From assembly GCA_950295325.1 (NCBI GenBank), contig OX485804.1, forward strand, positions 36,334,001 through 36,394,000: 60,000 nt of DNA, in the 5' to 3' direction. The stretch comes from Polytrichum commune. Taxonomy: Eukaryota; Streptophyta; Polytrichopsida; Polytrichales; Polytrichaceae. Below the pieces are notes generated by a model. It did no database searches, was not told where the DNA came from, and was given only the letters and a program-made list of their open reading frames with translations. This document shows positions 11,148 to 23,554 of the stretch, in pieces (the stretch's first letter is position 1; each line of letters starts with the position of its first letter). The position numbers were made by a program, and so were the translations under genes.

Positions 11148-12509
11148 TAGATGGTCATGTTATTGCGGTGTCTTGTTTCTACTTTTGTACCCCACCCCCA
11201 TCACACGCTGCTATGTCCTCATCAATGATAGGTATCCAAGGGACAACACCTCACCATAACACGATTTGGGCGAACCAACCCATATACTCGTTCCTTGTTC
11301 GATGCCTCAACCCTTGCTTCCAAGAAACTAATGTACGGGTTGGTTCGCCCCAACCCCAGAACACACTACCCACCCAATGGTTACTACCATGTATCTCGGG
11401 GGGGGGGGGGGTAGTCATTGGTTGGAGTAGCAATATACGTGCGAACAAATGATAGGGTATTTTAAAAACATGGGAGCAAAAATTTATAATTGGGCTTAAG
11501 AGTAATATAGGGTATCAAAAATGGCACTAGACATCTTTAAAGTACTATAGGGTATGGAATAATAGGTAATTTGAAATTATAAGTAATGCAAGCCATTTTT
11601 CTATTGACCCAAAGTAGAAATTTACATAATGATAGCATGTGAAAAAAAGAAGAGAATTGAAAGTAATACCCCCCTATAAAATAGTGGTTGTTCGCACCTA
11701 TATCCTTAATTTTTTAACACATTGCCCCCCCCGAGCCATGTATATGTCACGCACTCCATTGCACCTAGTTGTCATGTCTCCACTTGGACAACCTTTGCAT
11801 TTTGGGCTTCCCCTTGGAGGCTCCCCACACCAATGCTCCCAACCTCACCATAAAATACTTTGAAATCATTTATTCAAGTCACAATCATTTTATCGACCCC
11901 TCAAGTTTATCAATGCAAATTTGATACATACAATCCACTATTAGATGCTATGCGTTTGTGAGGCTTGCACGTCAACCCCCTCATAGTAAGTATTGCTAGG
12001 GTCTAGGGTACTATATACACACACGTGCTCTATTGAGAAACTCAAAGACCTCAAATGGGCTTCAAACTTCCTGCCACCACCATCAAGAATCTAATCAAAG
12101 AGCTTAGCAAAATCTCCATACGATATCTCACATATCTCATCCTCAACAAATACAAAGTGGGGAAAACCAAACCCCCATTCACCCACCCCCCTTCGCACTC
12201 TTAGAGCACCTATTACCCTCCCACATGACTCTATCTCCACAACAAACATGTACCAACCCATGTGACAACGGTCCACCCTTAGGGGGCGGACTCTTCATAC
12301 AACGTACGAACTAATGTCAGTGTAAAATTGCCTTGTTCTCTTTCTAATTGATGGGGGTGGGGGGCATCCTTCAAGCAATGGGTCGGGCAAGCTTCAAGGA
12401 ATGGGCTTAGGGATGGCAACATGTAGCCTAGTCCATAAGACGACATTGTGAAGGCAAGTTGGTATGTATTTCGGGCAAGTAGTATGTGAATAGCACGCAT
12501 ACAAACTTA
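11148..12509. other. Intergenic DNA, no recognisable gene
   Basis: A G run lies at 11,398-11,411. The open frame at 11,096-11,452 starts inside the hAT-like element and ends past the G run, so it is unlikely to be a gene. Confidence 0.5.
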
Positions 12510-12667
12510 TAGCATGCCCACATTTGTTGGTGTGGGCCACCAGCAAACGACCCCTATCAAGAGGGACCAATTTCAGCTTTAATTTAAGCAGTGAGAGTCA
12601 CTGGATGTAACCAATGTTGGTAGAAACTATTCACTGATGGCCCACACCAGCAAGTGTGGGTAAGCTA
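12510..12667. mobile_element. PIF/Harbinger-like MITE, 158 bp
   Basis: The left end is TAGCATGCCCACATTTGTTG. The inverse of the right end is TAGCTTACCCACACTTGCTG. Both continue into GTGTGGGCCA. TTA flanks both sides (12,507-12,509 and 12,668-12,670), which fits the PIF/Harbinger target duplication. The element is non-coding, and its long arms would fold into a hairpin. Confidence 0.8.
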
Positions 12668-12670
12668 TTA

Positions 12671-15054
12671 GATTCAGTCCGAGGTCGGGGGAATAAGAGT
12701 ACCCCAACATTATATTCAAACATCTCTCCCTCAGGTCCCCATCAACACTTTGAGTATTGTTATGAAGGTATTGTAAAGAGTAACATTAGTTCCTTCCAAA
12801 TTTATTTCTATTTTCTCTCAAGTGCTTATTTACTCAACGACCACGGAGACTTCCAGCCCCAAGAATACATCGACGAAAATGGACTCTGTCTTGACCTTAA
12901 TGTTGGGTGCCAAGTAACTTTCATGGGTGCTATCAGGTATTTGGGGATGGGCAATGGCTTGATATTAGCCCTGAAATTGTAGGCTCTGCAAGTAAAAACA
13001 AAAGTTCCGGCATTGATTCCATGGCCCACCCAACTCACCTTGGTTGCTTACTATTGTTATTTGTCTCTTAGGTGAAATTGGAATGAAACATATTCTCGGT
13101 GCTCATGAAAAATGAGCTTTTAAAAGTCAAAGTAAATTATCCTTGGCTAAGGATGGATTCACATTGGGTCTAAAACACCCCTGAATGGACTTTAACTCTG
13201 AACTCTCAAGATTAGATCCAAGCTTGAAATATGGTTTTCCAAACTGCGAGGAGTACCCTCTTGAGTTGGGATCGACAAGATTTGATAGAGTCATGATGCC
13301 ACAATAGCACCGGCTTTGTTTTTTCATACTTTACACTCAAAACCTAAAAGTAAACTCCTTAGGTCCAAAAACTTGGCAATGGATAGGATTGCTTGAATAT
13401 GAAGCTTCTTTGGTTTTGGACCTTAGCATGAGGTAGAGGGTGCTAATTCCAACCCCTTCCTAAGAGTGTCCCCTATGCACGCCTACTAATCCCGTAACCA
13501 AAGCACACCTTAAATTGTTTGAATGTCTCCGGCACAAAGTGGGGGTGGATTTGGATGAAAGTGGGAAAGTTTTGGGAGAGTGTAAGGTTGGTTTTGGGCA
13601 GAAGTGGGACTAGATATGGGCAAGTGTTGCAACATAGTTAGGGGTGAGCTACTTATATGTTTATTTCTATTAAGATCCCGCCTACAAAAGTTATAAGGGC
13701 TCAATTTATTTTCTTGGGTGGAGTGTTGGATTTAGTTCGAGGGTGGTTTGAACAAAAGCTGGTAGTGGTTTTGGGAGTAAGTGGAGTTGGCTTTGGGGGG
13801 GGGGGGGAGTTGGTTATGGGGGAGTGTTAGGGCGGTTTTGTGAGTCATTTGTAGTGGAAGTGACTTCAAATCTTTGTAGTATTTTTTCATATGATGTGCA
13901 ATTTATCTTATTTTTGTTGTTTCTACCATGTCTAAGCCAAGTTGCTAGGCCAATCATGCATATCACTAATGAAAATTGACTCCAAAGATAAGCTAAATCA
14001 ACCAAAGGGTTGGTTTAAGCACCCTCTACCTTTATTCCATCGTAAGTCACATTGGTAAGGCTTCCACTGACACTAAATACCATAAAGATGCCATGTGATA
14101 AAGAAATCTCCTTGCATACATGGTTTATCTTTGTGTTTTTGTGCATCAAAGTGCTCATCCATCACATTTGCGTGTAGTTGGACAATGACATTAGAATTAT
14201 TCTTTGATCCAACTCGAGTTTTGGTCAAGACTTGGTTGTTTTGCACACATTACTTCTAATGTTTGGTAAGTTTTTAGTGCGTGCTTGGAGAAATGTGTTT
14301 GGTGCTCAACAAACCGGTTTAGAATGTTCTTCATCCAAACCTCCACACCGACTCCAAAGGTGCACCACAAGCTTACTAAACATGGAAAATGTCACATAGA
14401 ATACAACCAACTCCCAAGTCATGACCAAAACTCTAGTTGAATCAACTAAATTTTTTATTGTAGGAGTTGCCAATGCTCCTAACCAATGGCTAAATTTTCA
14501 TGGCACCTACCGAGGATGAGGTGAAAGTGCAAAGTCCATTTAACTACTCACTAGGGTCATGTCATGTTGACATGGATGAGATCTATAATTTTTAGGCAAA
14601 CGGAGTTATGGTTTATGTGTTGTTAGCTTGTGATTGATTACTCTCATAAGTGTTTTGATAATAATCATAACCAAGAATTAGAATTTAGATGAGTGGTTGT
14701 ACCTTATGGGTTAACCTATAGATCAACTATGTGTTATCCTAACTTTGGAGCTCAAAATTTGTAGCAATTTCCATGTTCATGATTTATATTTTTTGCATTC
14801 TCCTTAGAATTTGTTTCTCTTCGCAAGAAAAATAATTTCCCGCTATTACTCCTAAACAAGAGCAAACTCTCATTTTATTGGTTACAGTTTCCTCAACCTT
14901 AAATGACTCATTTTGATTTTTTGTGTTGAAACAACCGTTCAAAAGAGCCATGTCTTGCACTAGTGTTGTTAGCAAAATTGGGGAGGTGTATGATCACTCA
15001 ATGACCAATAAAATATTGACTTTGACTTCCTACAACTTTTCATCTCAACTCCAA
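12671..15054. other. Intergenic DNA, no recognisable gene
   Basis: A G run lies at 13,795-13,807. Open frames such as 12,656-12,982 (+) and 13,510-13,704 (-) show no recognisable domain. No transposon ends were detected by eye. Confidence 0.5.
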
Positions 15055-15440
15055 TTCCGAATCTAAGGTACACGTGCCTAATTCGCTATCCCACCTTAAG
15101 TGGACACCCATATTTGAGTAGTGTGTGGTTAAGCATGGATTTAGGAATGGAGAACAAAAGAACGTGTTCTACACTCTCAATTTTTTACTACAATCTCAAA
15201 ATGTGCTAACTATTCTAGGGTTTGTAGCCCGCATTATTTATTTCTTTATTTTAAATTTTTTTTTGGGAAGCTCTATGATGATAAAATGAGCTTGAGAACA
15301 CTTCACTTTGATGATGAATAAGATATTCAAATGAACTCCAAACATCAAAAGGAAAATGGCTATGGCCACAATGTAGATTTGTCAATCACCTCACACTAAT
15401 TTGTGTGTTAAACTTCCTACACTAAGAAGTGGGTGTAAAG
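15055..15440 (+). repeat. Family A repeat
   Basis: It carries the 5' block (GTACACGTGCCTAATTCGC), the core (TATTTGAGTAGTGTGTGGTT) and the distal block (AATGTAGATTTGTCAATCAC, then CTACACTAAGAAGTGGGTG). The order of blocks is the same as in the other full copies. Confidence 0.7.
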
Positions 15441-15814
15441 CTCAAAGTCTTCATATACATAACATTATTCGGATTCATAACATCGTTCTATGGGACTAAT
15501 AATATTCTACAGAATATTCCCCACACTCATACTGAATATGATGAATCTTCTAGAATATTTTATGAAATAATGTCAGTCCCACAAAACATTATTATGGATA
15601 TGAACAATGTTATGTAGACCCACTTATTTTACCTTTACTTTACCTTACCTTACCTTAATAGGATTCTTTTGCTAGGACGCTTCTTAAACTCGAGCTCCGG
15701 CGGTCCTTCGGGGTCTTCAAGCGGCAGTGATTGATTTGATTGTGTGGAAGTCGCGCTTCCTGAATTTCTTCCACCCCAATGAAACTGCGTTTTGCAGGCT
15801 ATGAGAAGTACGTC

Positions 15815-16005
15815 ACCTACAAAGGTACGTGGGTGTTCTTTGCTTTGTGTTTCATGTTCTCCAATTTCTACTGATTACATTTACACAACAACACTTGTGT
15901 TGCATTAACAAATCTACGATGAAATATCTGCAAAAATCGGATTGAAAATCGGACTTTCCATGATTAGGTTATGGTTTATCAGAAGTGCATGTTTGCTGGT
16001 TTTTC
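15815..16005 (+). repeat. Family B repeat
   Basis: A block of about 180 bp is defined by TTCTCCAATTTCTACTGATT, a spacer, AAAATCGGATTGAAAATCGG, and GGTTATGGTTTATCAGAAGTG. It is shared with 23,555-23,985 (two copies), 27,515-27,715 and 33,250-33,420. Confidence 0.75.
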
Positions 16006-16082
16006 TCCCTGCTAACCTCCCTCCCTACTACATACTATTTCAAGGCTTTTATGTTGTATGAATGAGAGCTACGCTCTAATCA

Positions 16083-16310
16083 GTGACCGGGGAGATTTTT
16101 GGGTAGGCATAATCAATTGAGATCCTAGTGTTTGCAAGTCCAATTGGTTACATGTTAACATCTTTCGGTTTTCCTTTATTAAATTAGGGGCATATTCTAT
16201 AAATTCCTTTAAAATAATCGGTGATTTTCCAATAGTCTTGAACTTCAACCGGTTATTTCTCAAACTCAACCGGTTCATCTGTAACTAATTGCCGGTTCTC
16301 CCTGATCATA
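16083..16310 (-). repeat. Family G repeat, reverse and uninterrupted
   Basis: This copy has AAGTCCAATTGGTTACATGT contiguous. It provides the empty-site comparison for the insertion at 4201-4600. Confidence 0.75.
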
Positions 16311-17794
16311 GGCTCATATACGATAATTCCCTCTCTCCAAATAACACACACCTCTACCTTACCTTGGCACTCATGGGTATTGCAACCAGTGTATATGTTT
16401 GACAAAGTTTTTGCAAGTTTTCCTCTTTTGACAAGCAAAAACTTGCACACAAAAAAAATGCACGTCATTTGACACGCACAATCGAGAAATTGACACGTAC
16501 TGTGACTTGTGAAGAAAAAAACCACACGTCAATTGTCACACTAGAAATTGAAATGACACGTATTACTTGAGTACTATAAAGTGCAGCTCAAGTATCCGGA
16601 AAACATAACCCGTAACAGTAGGAGAACTTCCTACACTCACTCACATACTTAAGTTCAACTTTGCTCTTGCAATTTCCTTTGTAACCGGGAGCTAAGACGG
16701 TGATCGGAGAGCGAGACTAACTAGGAACATGGCAAGGCAAATGTTTGTATCACCATGGTGCTTGCACATCCTCCACTCCATATGAGTTTTTTCTTGCTTC
16801 CAACCAATGTGAGTTTTTATTGCTTTCAACCAAAGTTGTTTTGAGCAATTCCCTTTGAATCGCAAAGCTCCCTTGTTAAAAGCATCTGAATCCCTTTGAG
16901 CTGGAGAGGCTTCTTATTGCAAAAATGACGCAGAAGTGGCACGAAGTTCAGTGCATGCTTTCGGTTAGGATTGATTGTAGCGCACTTTGTTCCAGAGTGA
17001 ATTGTTTTGTTGGGATAATTAACCTATGATTATGAAGTTGTGATTGTGTGGTTGCTTTCCACTTCCCCTGCCTCTTTGGAAACACTTGGAACCAATTAAT
17101 TCCCAACGATAATCAATATTCCTTCTTGTAACAACCTTTTGTTGGCCAACGCACTAGAAGTGTTTCTATATTTCACAATTCCAGTTCAGAGACCTAGATC
17201 AAACCCCACCAATTGAACAACTTTTTATTTTTTTTCTTTACCACTAAAGGATATAGTATGCTTCAAGAGGATATCGGTTGATATTGATTGTTCAACATAT
17301 AGGTAGATAGATAAATAGATACATTCAACTAGAATCAAGCAAAGGGAGGAGCATACGTAATTGTGAGCCTCAGAGCCTCCATATTGAAGTGCAAGAGAGT
17401 CACCCATGCTGATCACCTTTGAGAGTTTCTATCCGTTGCTTTTGGATGCAATGGATTGGGCTACCATCTTCAACATTTGGAGAAACATGCGAGACCAAAG
17501 GATACTTACGCTCGATTGATAGTTTTTTTTTTTGTTACAAATCAAGTTTGTTTTTTATTATTCAAAATATTGTGTAAGCCAAAAATTGAGATGACATTTT
17601 GGAATAAAATGTAGATGTCAATTGACATTCATTTATGTTTTTGAAAACGTCACGTGACACTTTGGATTTGAGGTTGGACGTCACATGAAATTTGTCAAAC
17701 ATACACATTGATTGCAACAAGGTTAATTTTTTATGACTTTTAGTAGCCTCCGTGTGTGGATAAGTTGGGTGGCCTTATCATCAAAATTCCACTA
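16311..17794. other. Intergenic DNA, no recognisable gene
   Basis: The block around 16,440-16,560 is rich in repeated GACACG(T) words. Apart from the minus-strand frame at 16,253-16,525, which has no recognisable domain, I see nothing to annotate. Confidence 0.45.
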
Positions 17795-18164
17795 AACTAA
17801 ATATTGTAGTTAGTGTCACATGGAATTTTATGTCATTGTGGTAACTTTTCTAATGACACTTCTTTTGAAGAAGTTTACAAAAATTGTCGTCCCCCATTTT
17901 ACTTTTAGTTCATCCGCTGTTGGTACGTTTCGTATCCTAGCATTTTTGTAATGAGATATTGTCATGGATGATTCAAGTTTGGATGAAAGATCACTTAGTA
18001 AGTGACAATATTTACAACACTATAAATCTATAGTGCCCAAATATTTTTTCAAGGACTGATGAATAATGTTAGGTTTTCATTTAGTGTTGGTGACACTACA
18101 CGGGCGGTTTACAATTAGTATCGAGTGAGGCAAATAGCCTTTGGTGACACTAAATACATTAGAG
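17795..18164. mobile_element. MITE of the TA-flanked CACTAAAT family, long subtype, 370 bp
   Basis: Both ends carry the family signature, with a C-to-A change near the left terminus (AACTAAATATTGTAGTTAGT; right end GACACTAAATACATTAGAG). TA flanks both sides. Its interior is homologous along its length to the element at 52,303-52,666, for example AAATCTATAGT...TTTCAAGGA...GGTGACACTA. The two therefore form one subfamily. Confidence 0.75.
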
Positions 18165-18171
18165 TAGAGGT

Positions 18172-18925
18172 GCCCATAGCCAATCACTTAAGAGATTTGC
18201 GCTACGTCTGGAGAAGTATAAGACGGTGCAAATGTTTTCCATGTAGGAAGATAACAATCGGGAAGACTATAACCTTTTTGGTATTTCATTCCCTGACTTG
18301 AGATTATTGTGAAAATTTTAAGCCATGAGTTGGCCCGAACATATCGCAAATGTCTAGGGTCTACCATAACCACTCATTCCTCATTTTAAAACTCAAAGCC
18401 AAGACATGTGTCATGGCATTGTTAGTTCTGACTTGATCGAAATTACGGTACCCTATAGATTGCCGATGGGGTCCTGATTGGGAATAGGTGCCTCTCTACT
18501 AAACTTAGTAATATTTGAGCAAGTCACCTACTTCCTACGTGGATTGACGAAAGTTCTAGAGAGATAGAGTACATGCACCCATAACCGATTACTTAAGAGA
18601 TTCTCCACTAGATGTGGGAAAAGCATAAGGTAATGTAACTTATCTCGTGTAGAAAGATAGAAACCATGAGGTTTACAATTTTTTTTGGGTAATTTTATTC
18701 CTTAAATTGAAACTATTATGAATGTTTTAAGCCAAAAGTTGGCATAAACATGTTACCAATGTCTAGAGTCTACCATAACCACTCATTTTAAACGCTCATT
18801 CCTCCTCATTTGAACACTCAAAACCAGGACATGTGTCATACCACTATTGGTTCCAACCTTATCAAAATTTTGATATTGTATAGATTACCGATGGGGTCCT
18901 GATTGGGAATAGGCACCTCTACTAT
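18172..18925. repeat. Diverged tandem duplication, period about 425 bp
   Basis: Two consecutive units share CATAGCCAATCACTTAAGAG, TTTTAAGCCATGAGTTGG, TCTACCATAACCACTCATT and GATGGGGTCCTGATTGGGAA. The last block recurs at about 18,465 and 18,890. The units differ by many substitutions and small indels, so the duplication is old. No coding frame is conserved. Confidence 0.75.
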
Positions 18926-19225
18926 ATTTAGTGTGGATTTGAACCCTAGCTTGGCATGCGCAAATCGGTTGATATCAAAAGTCCTGCTTGCAGACTATGA
19001 TCAACATCATCATCATCATCATTCCCTACTTATCATACAGTTTCCGATGTTTTCAAATCATTTGATACAGTGCTCTTATTCCAACAATTAATGGATGGAT
19101 CTTGTCCTTTGAATTAAGAAGTTGCGTTGGGAAAGCTGCATGACTCACTCCAAATCATAGTGTCTCTGTGTTCTCATGATATATACCTAACTCTAGATGC
19201 GTCTCAAATGGCTACATTTTCCGAC

Positions 19226-20085
19226 TAGCCCACTTCTCCTAAGATATGAAACACACAATGAGAGCCGCTTTACACCATGGACCATGAAGTTGGATCACGG
19301 AAGAAGATGGTCTTATTTCATGGTCCAATTTCTTAAAAGATCACTTTATAAAGTCTTTGGGCCCCTCACTAGGTGTAAACTAAATGTGGACCATGAGGAA
19401 TGACCATGCACCAAAAAAGGGCAGTTTTGAAAAGAAAAGAAAAGAAATTCAAGCTTGACCATTCTCTTGTTCTTTTCTTGTCTTCATCTACTCTTTCCCC
19501 CAAAAAATGCCATTTAAAATATATTATAACAACATTTCTTTGTCATTATCCCTTGCCTTTTTCTACTAGAGCACCTCTTTTGCCACTCCCACCGCAAAAC
19601 ATGTTGGACCATGTCAGTGGATAATGTGGGTCTTAGAAAGGTGTCTTTTGGGGACCTCGAACTCCATGATCACTTTGACATTTTTTTCCCTTGGTGTAAA
19701 CCGAAGTGGTCTTGGAACGAGTTCAACAGCCAATCACGGATTTTACGGGGCCTTGGGACAACTTCATGGTCCATGGTGTAAATAGCCCATGAGTATGAGA
19801 TGGATAGCAAATCCAAATTGAGGTTGTAGCCACTTTCCTTGTAGTTTTTGGAGTTCATATGGATATCTTATTAATTATCAAAGTGAAAACTCTCGTGCTC
19901 ATTAAATGATCATATAGGTCTCTTCCCCCCCCCCCCCGGTGGTCATGTTGACTATTGAGTCTAGAATAATTATTATATTTTGAGCACGTAATCGAATCTC
20001 TTTAAAACACACGTGTCTTTAGTATTTGTTCTTGGACCCACACCAAACCACATATCACTCAAATACATGTGTGGTGATCATAAAA
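19226..20085 (-). repeat. Family A repeat (reverse), split by a nested element
   Basis: The flanks 19,226-19,262 and 19,789-20,085 join to give a normal reverse family A copy, as at 37,880-38,190. The core is complementary to CACCAAAAAAGACACGTGT. A 13-base C run lies at 19,925-19,937, the complement of the G run in copy 1. Confidence 0.75.
19263..19788. mobile_element. hAT-like non-autonomous element nested in family A, 526 bp
   Basis: The ends are AGCCGCTTTACACCATGGAC and, inverted, GGGCTATTTACACCATGGAC, continuing through CATGAAGTT. ATGAG flanks both sides (19,258-19,262 and 19,789-19,793). The uninterrupted paralogue near 37,918 reads CAATGAGTACGA, so ATGAG looks like (part of) a target duplication. 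A short open frame inside has no recognisable domain. Confidence 0.75.
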
Positions 20086-20089
20086 GTAT

Positions 20090-21890
20090 CCAAATGAGGG
20101 TTGTCTACCCTATTCCTTTGAGTTTGAATTGTGCTTAGGGCATGTTTACATTAGTGATCAATGACCACCACCACCACTTTCTAAATTTCCTTATTGTTTG
20201 AGAACTGAGTGGTTGTCCCATTTTGTTTACTCAAGGTCACCAAAAGTAAGATCGACCATGTCAAAAAATGGATGAGAAAGGGACACGAAATTGGCATGGA
20301 ATCCTACATGCTCATAAATGGATGATTTGTGGTGGTCACCATGTATTATGGTTAGAGAACCCAAATAAGTTGTCTCAGTAGAAAATGAAGGCAACCATGT
20401 CAAGAAAATTTACTTTTAGCCATTTCTATGTTCTTAATGTTTGTTTTGCTATGATATAATTCTAAGACAAATATGTTATTAATTAGGTATTTCCGGAGAC
20501 GTCAATAGAAATCATGAATCTATTTTGCTCACAACCCTTGGCCACATGTGTAATACAACATGTAAATTAACTAAAATATGTGGGTCTTGTCCTCATTCAA
20601 ATAATTGGATTCAGAAGCCCCTTAACTCTTAAGTGCTCATGTAACCCAAAATGGGTCGCCACCTAATATTCTGACGGGGTTTGCGACCCACTAGGTGGCA
20701 ATCTACATGGATGGAAGGTATGTATTGGTTTAGGGTGTTGTCCACTATCATATTGGCAAAATAACATATATAAAGCCATATTCCAAGCATGTAGGATTTT
20801 TTTAGGGTTTGGAACTACCTATTTTGGGAGGTGGTCCCATGAGCTACTTAATGTGTGTCAAGTGCAACTATAACCATATGTGACCTTTCTAGTTTGCAGC
20901 TCATACATTTAAGCTAGCATGTCCAAATTGTGTGAGGTTTTCTTCCCACTGGACAGTATCATGATTGTGCATGACTCCACCGGATAGATTTGGCAAACTT
21001 TGAGTGTTCAAGTTGAAGACCTCAGTCAAAGGGTAAATCTCCACAAATGTCATGATTTGGCCCTTCAACTTTGAGGGTGATGGACATGATATTTCATCCA
21101 AAAAAAAAAAAAACTCAAGTTCTTGGGGAAGAGCTCATTTGACAACCATATAATATATTATGGCCAAATTTCCAGCTTGCAAAAGATTATGCCCTGACCC
21201 AACAAAAAAAATTGTTTTTTTGGAGTTACCCCCTTAATGATGGCCCTATTCACATATCAAGCTGGCCTTGCACATGTGGTTTGATTGACTCCAAATTTTC
21301 ACATGAAGAATATATATGATATTTTAATTCACATCCGTAATTTGGAATTGAAAAAAACAAATTCTATTTTGCTACAAGACTTAAAAAATTCAAGCACCAG
21401 TGCTAGGCCTACCCGAAATTAGAATGTGAACACTTGAGCATTTAGGGGTTAAAGACTTGATGTTTAAATCATAACAATCAATGAGAACAAGGGAACCATA
21501 TCAATATTGAGGGGTATGGAAGTTAGGCATGAGAGGATAATTAGGGGTGGCAAGTGTGATCTTGCAAATAAACGGAAAGATCCTTGGGCAATTGCCAAGG
21601 TCGTGAATATAGTGTATATTACACTAGCAACACATGCCCCATAGCCCTTCTCCATAAACCCATTTTGAGTTCACAAATGAGGTGAAGCATCCCTCAATCA
21701 AGCCAACACAAACAATTCGTGTCATCCTCTCACTCTATTGTGAATAACAAGGAGAGGTAACAAAGGGGTTAACCTGTACATATGGAGGTCTATATGATTA
21801 CTCACTTTCAAATTTTTGTTTATGTTGATGTAATAAATGACTCCCATCTGGAACTACGTAATCTATCAATTGCATTCTTCCAAATTGGAC
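20090..21890. other. Intergenic DNA, no recognisable gene
   Basis: There is an A run at 21,101-21,113. Around 20,652-20,700 the words GGGTCGCCACCTA and GCGACCCACTAGGTGGC give partly inverted similarity, but too short to call an element. Confidence 0.5.
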
Positions 21891-21892
21891 TA

Positions 21893-22110
21893 CACTGAAT
21901 ATCATGGTTAGTGCATGTTACTATTCGAAGTTACGTAGTGCAATAATGACTCACTCAGGAGTTCAATTTTTACTAACGAGAGTTTCAGTAGGTTGTTCAG
22001 GCATTATAGAACATAAATGACTTTCCTTGATAAAATACTAAATTATCATTGAATAGTTATAGCACTGCATAATTTTGAATAGTAACATGCACTAATTGGG
22101 ATAATTAGTG
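21893..22110. mobile_element. MITE of the TA-flanked CACTAAAT family, 218 bp
   Basis: The left end is CACTGAATATCATGGTTAGT. The right end (ATAATTAGTG before TA) is its inverse, and both continue into GCATGTTACTATTC. TA flanks both sides. It is closely related to 31,772-31,984 through the shared interior, including ATAGTTATAGCACTG. Confidence 0.75.
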
Positions 22111-22329
22111 TAGTGTATGTGTGAAAATAAAATACAGTATGATCTACACTCAAACAATTAACCTAGATTTAGACATATATTGTGTGTATTTGATCACCGT
22201 TCTTGCATCATGTAATCATTATAACTCTTCTTCTTTGTAGTAGGTTGTATTGAACATAATCAATTTCATAGACCAAGTGAAAATTGACTTTAATGCTTGT
22301 TAGGGGCTTGCACAAATTGTCACGTGACC

Positions 22330-23300
22330 ATGCAATTGTAGATTACACCCTTAGGGATTGATTTCGAACAAATATCATAGAGGTTGTTCCATTTCACCTC
22401 GGAATGTAATTTGCAAGTCGGAATCGTACGGGTCTTCACCAATCTATGCCTAACATGTGGTAGAATAGGAGGTAAGATATTGGTCTAGGAGAGACCTCCG
22501 CGATATTGTTGCTGAAGACATGAGGCCTTCTTTATCATAGACAAAGAAAACGATCGGTTTAATGACAACCATGCAATGGTAACTTGAAACCTTCAAGGAT
22601 TAATTTCCAACAAATATCATAGAGGGTTTCTATTATATCTTTACTAGTGTTGGAATGTCATTTTCAAGTGGGCTTCAAAAGTGTCGGCCAATGTACGACT
22701 AACACATGACAAAAACATAAGGGGAAAATGTTGGAATAGGAAGCATTCCACACTATTGTTGTTGAAGACATGAAGCCTTTGTTATTACAAAAGAAGAGAA
22801 ACAATTAGGGTCATGACAACCATGCAATGGTAACTTGAAACCTTGAAAGGCTAATTTCCAACAGATCCCATAGGGATGGCACTCTGTTTCATCTTTACTT
22901 GAACTGGAATGTTGCTTCCAAGCGGGATTCGAATGTCTATCAACCAATGTATGACTAACACATGTCAAAATTTGAGAGGAAGATGTTGGAACACAACACA
23001 CTCATCGACAACGTTGTTGTTGTTGTAGAAGACATGAGACCTCCTTTATTGCATACAAGAAAAGAGAACCGGTGTCACGACGACCATGCAATGATACCTC
23101 GAAACCTTCGAGGGTTCATTTCCAACAAACAGCATGGAGGGAATCTATGTCATCGTTTTCTAGTTAGTAGTGTTGGAATGTCGTCTCCAAGCGGGATTCA
23201 GGTGTGTGCCGGCCAATGTAGGACTGACAGGTGGCAGAACGTGAGGGGACGACGTTGGCCCGGGCGGGAGGGGGGCCTTCTTTTATTACAGGAAAGGCAA
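22330..23300. repeat. Tandem array of four diverged ~250-bp units
   Basis: The anchor ATTTCCAACAAATATCATAG recurs (with changes) at about 22,361, 22,603, 22,854 and 23,118, so the unit lengths are about 242, 251 and 264 bp. Every unit also carries CATGCAATGGTAACTTGAAA, a GGAATGT...CAAG block, and GTTGTTGAAGACATGA. The last unit is GC-richer. An open frame across unit 4 (22,962-23,519) is a by-product of the repeat and is not conserved in units 1-3. Confidence 0.8.
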
Positions 23301-23456
23301 CAGAAGAGTGGGTGTCACGAGGCACACATGAGACCACATAAGAACCACGGCCAAGTCCAAGCCCAAGTCAGAAGAAAGCAGGTTCCATTGGCCACGAGCA
23401 AAGAAGAATGCCATGCCCACTGCTTTTTCTGGTTCTGGAAGGGGCCAGAACAGTGC

Positions 23457-23483
23457 CCAATGTCCAATGTCCAATGTCCAATG
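23457..23483. repeat. (CCAATGT)n minisatellite, 3-4 units
   Basis: The heptamer CCAATGT is repeated in tandem without change, then breaks into CCAATGCCG. Confidence 0.9.
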
Positions 23484-23554
23484 CCGTTTTCCTTTATAAA
23501 ACTATGCTTCCACAGATAACATGCAACCGTTCGTCCCGGTCCCCCGACCCCTCC

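Noticed and set aside
18930-18975. tRNA-like GATTTGAACCCTAG word
   Set aside because: It resembles a B box complement, but no A box or cloverleaf can be formed around it.
22962-23519. 185-codon plus-strand open frame
   Set aside because: It lies in the fourth unit of a tandem array and the (CCAATGT)n run. The other units do not keep the frame open and the product matches no known domain.
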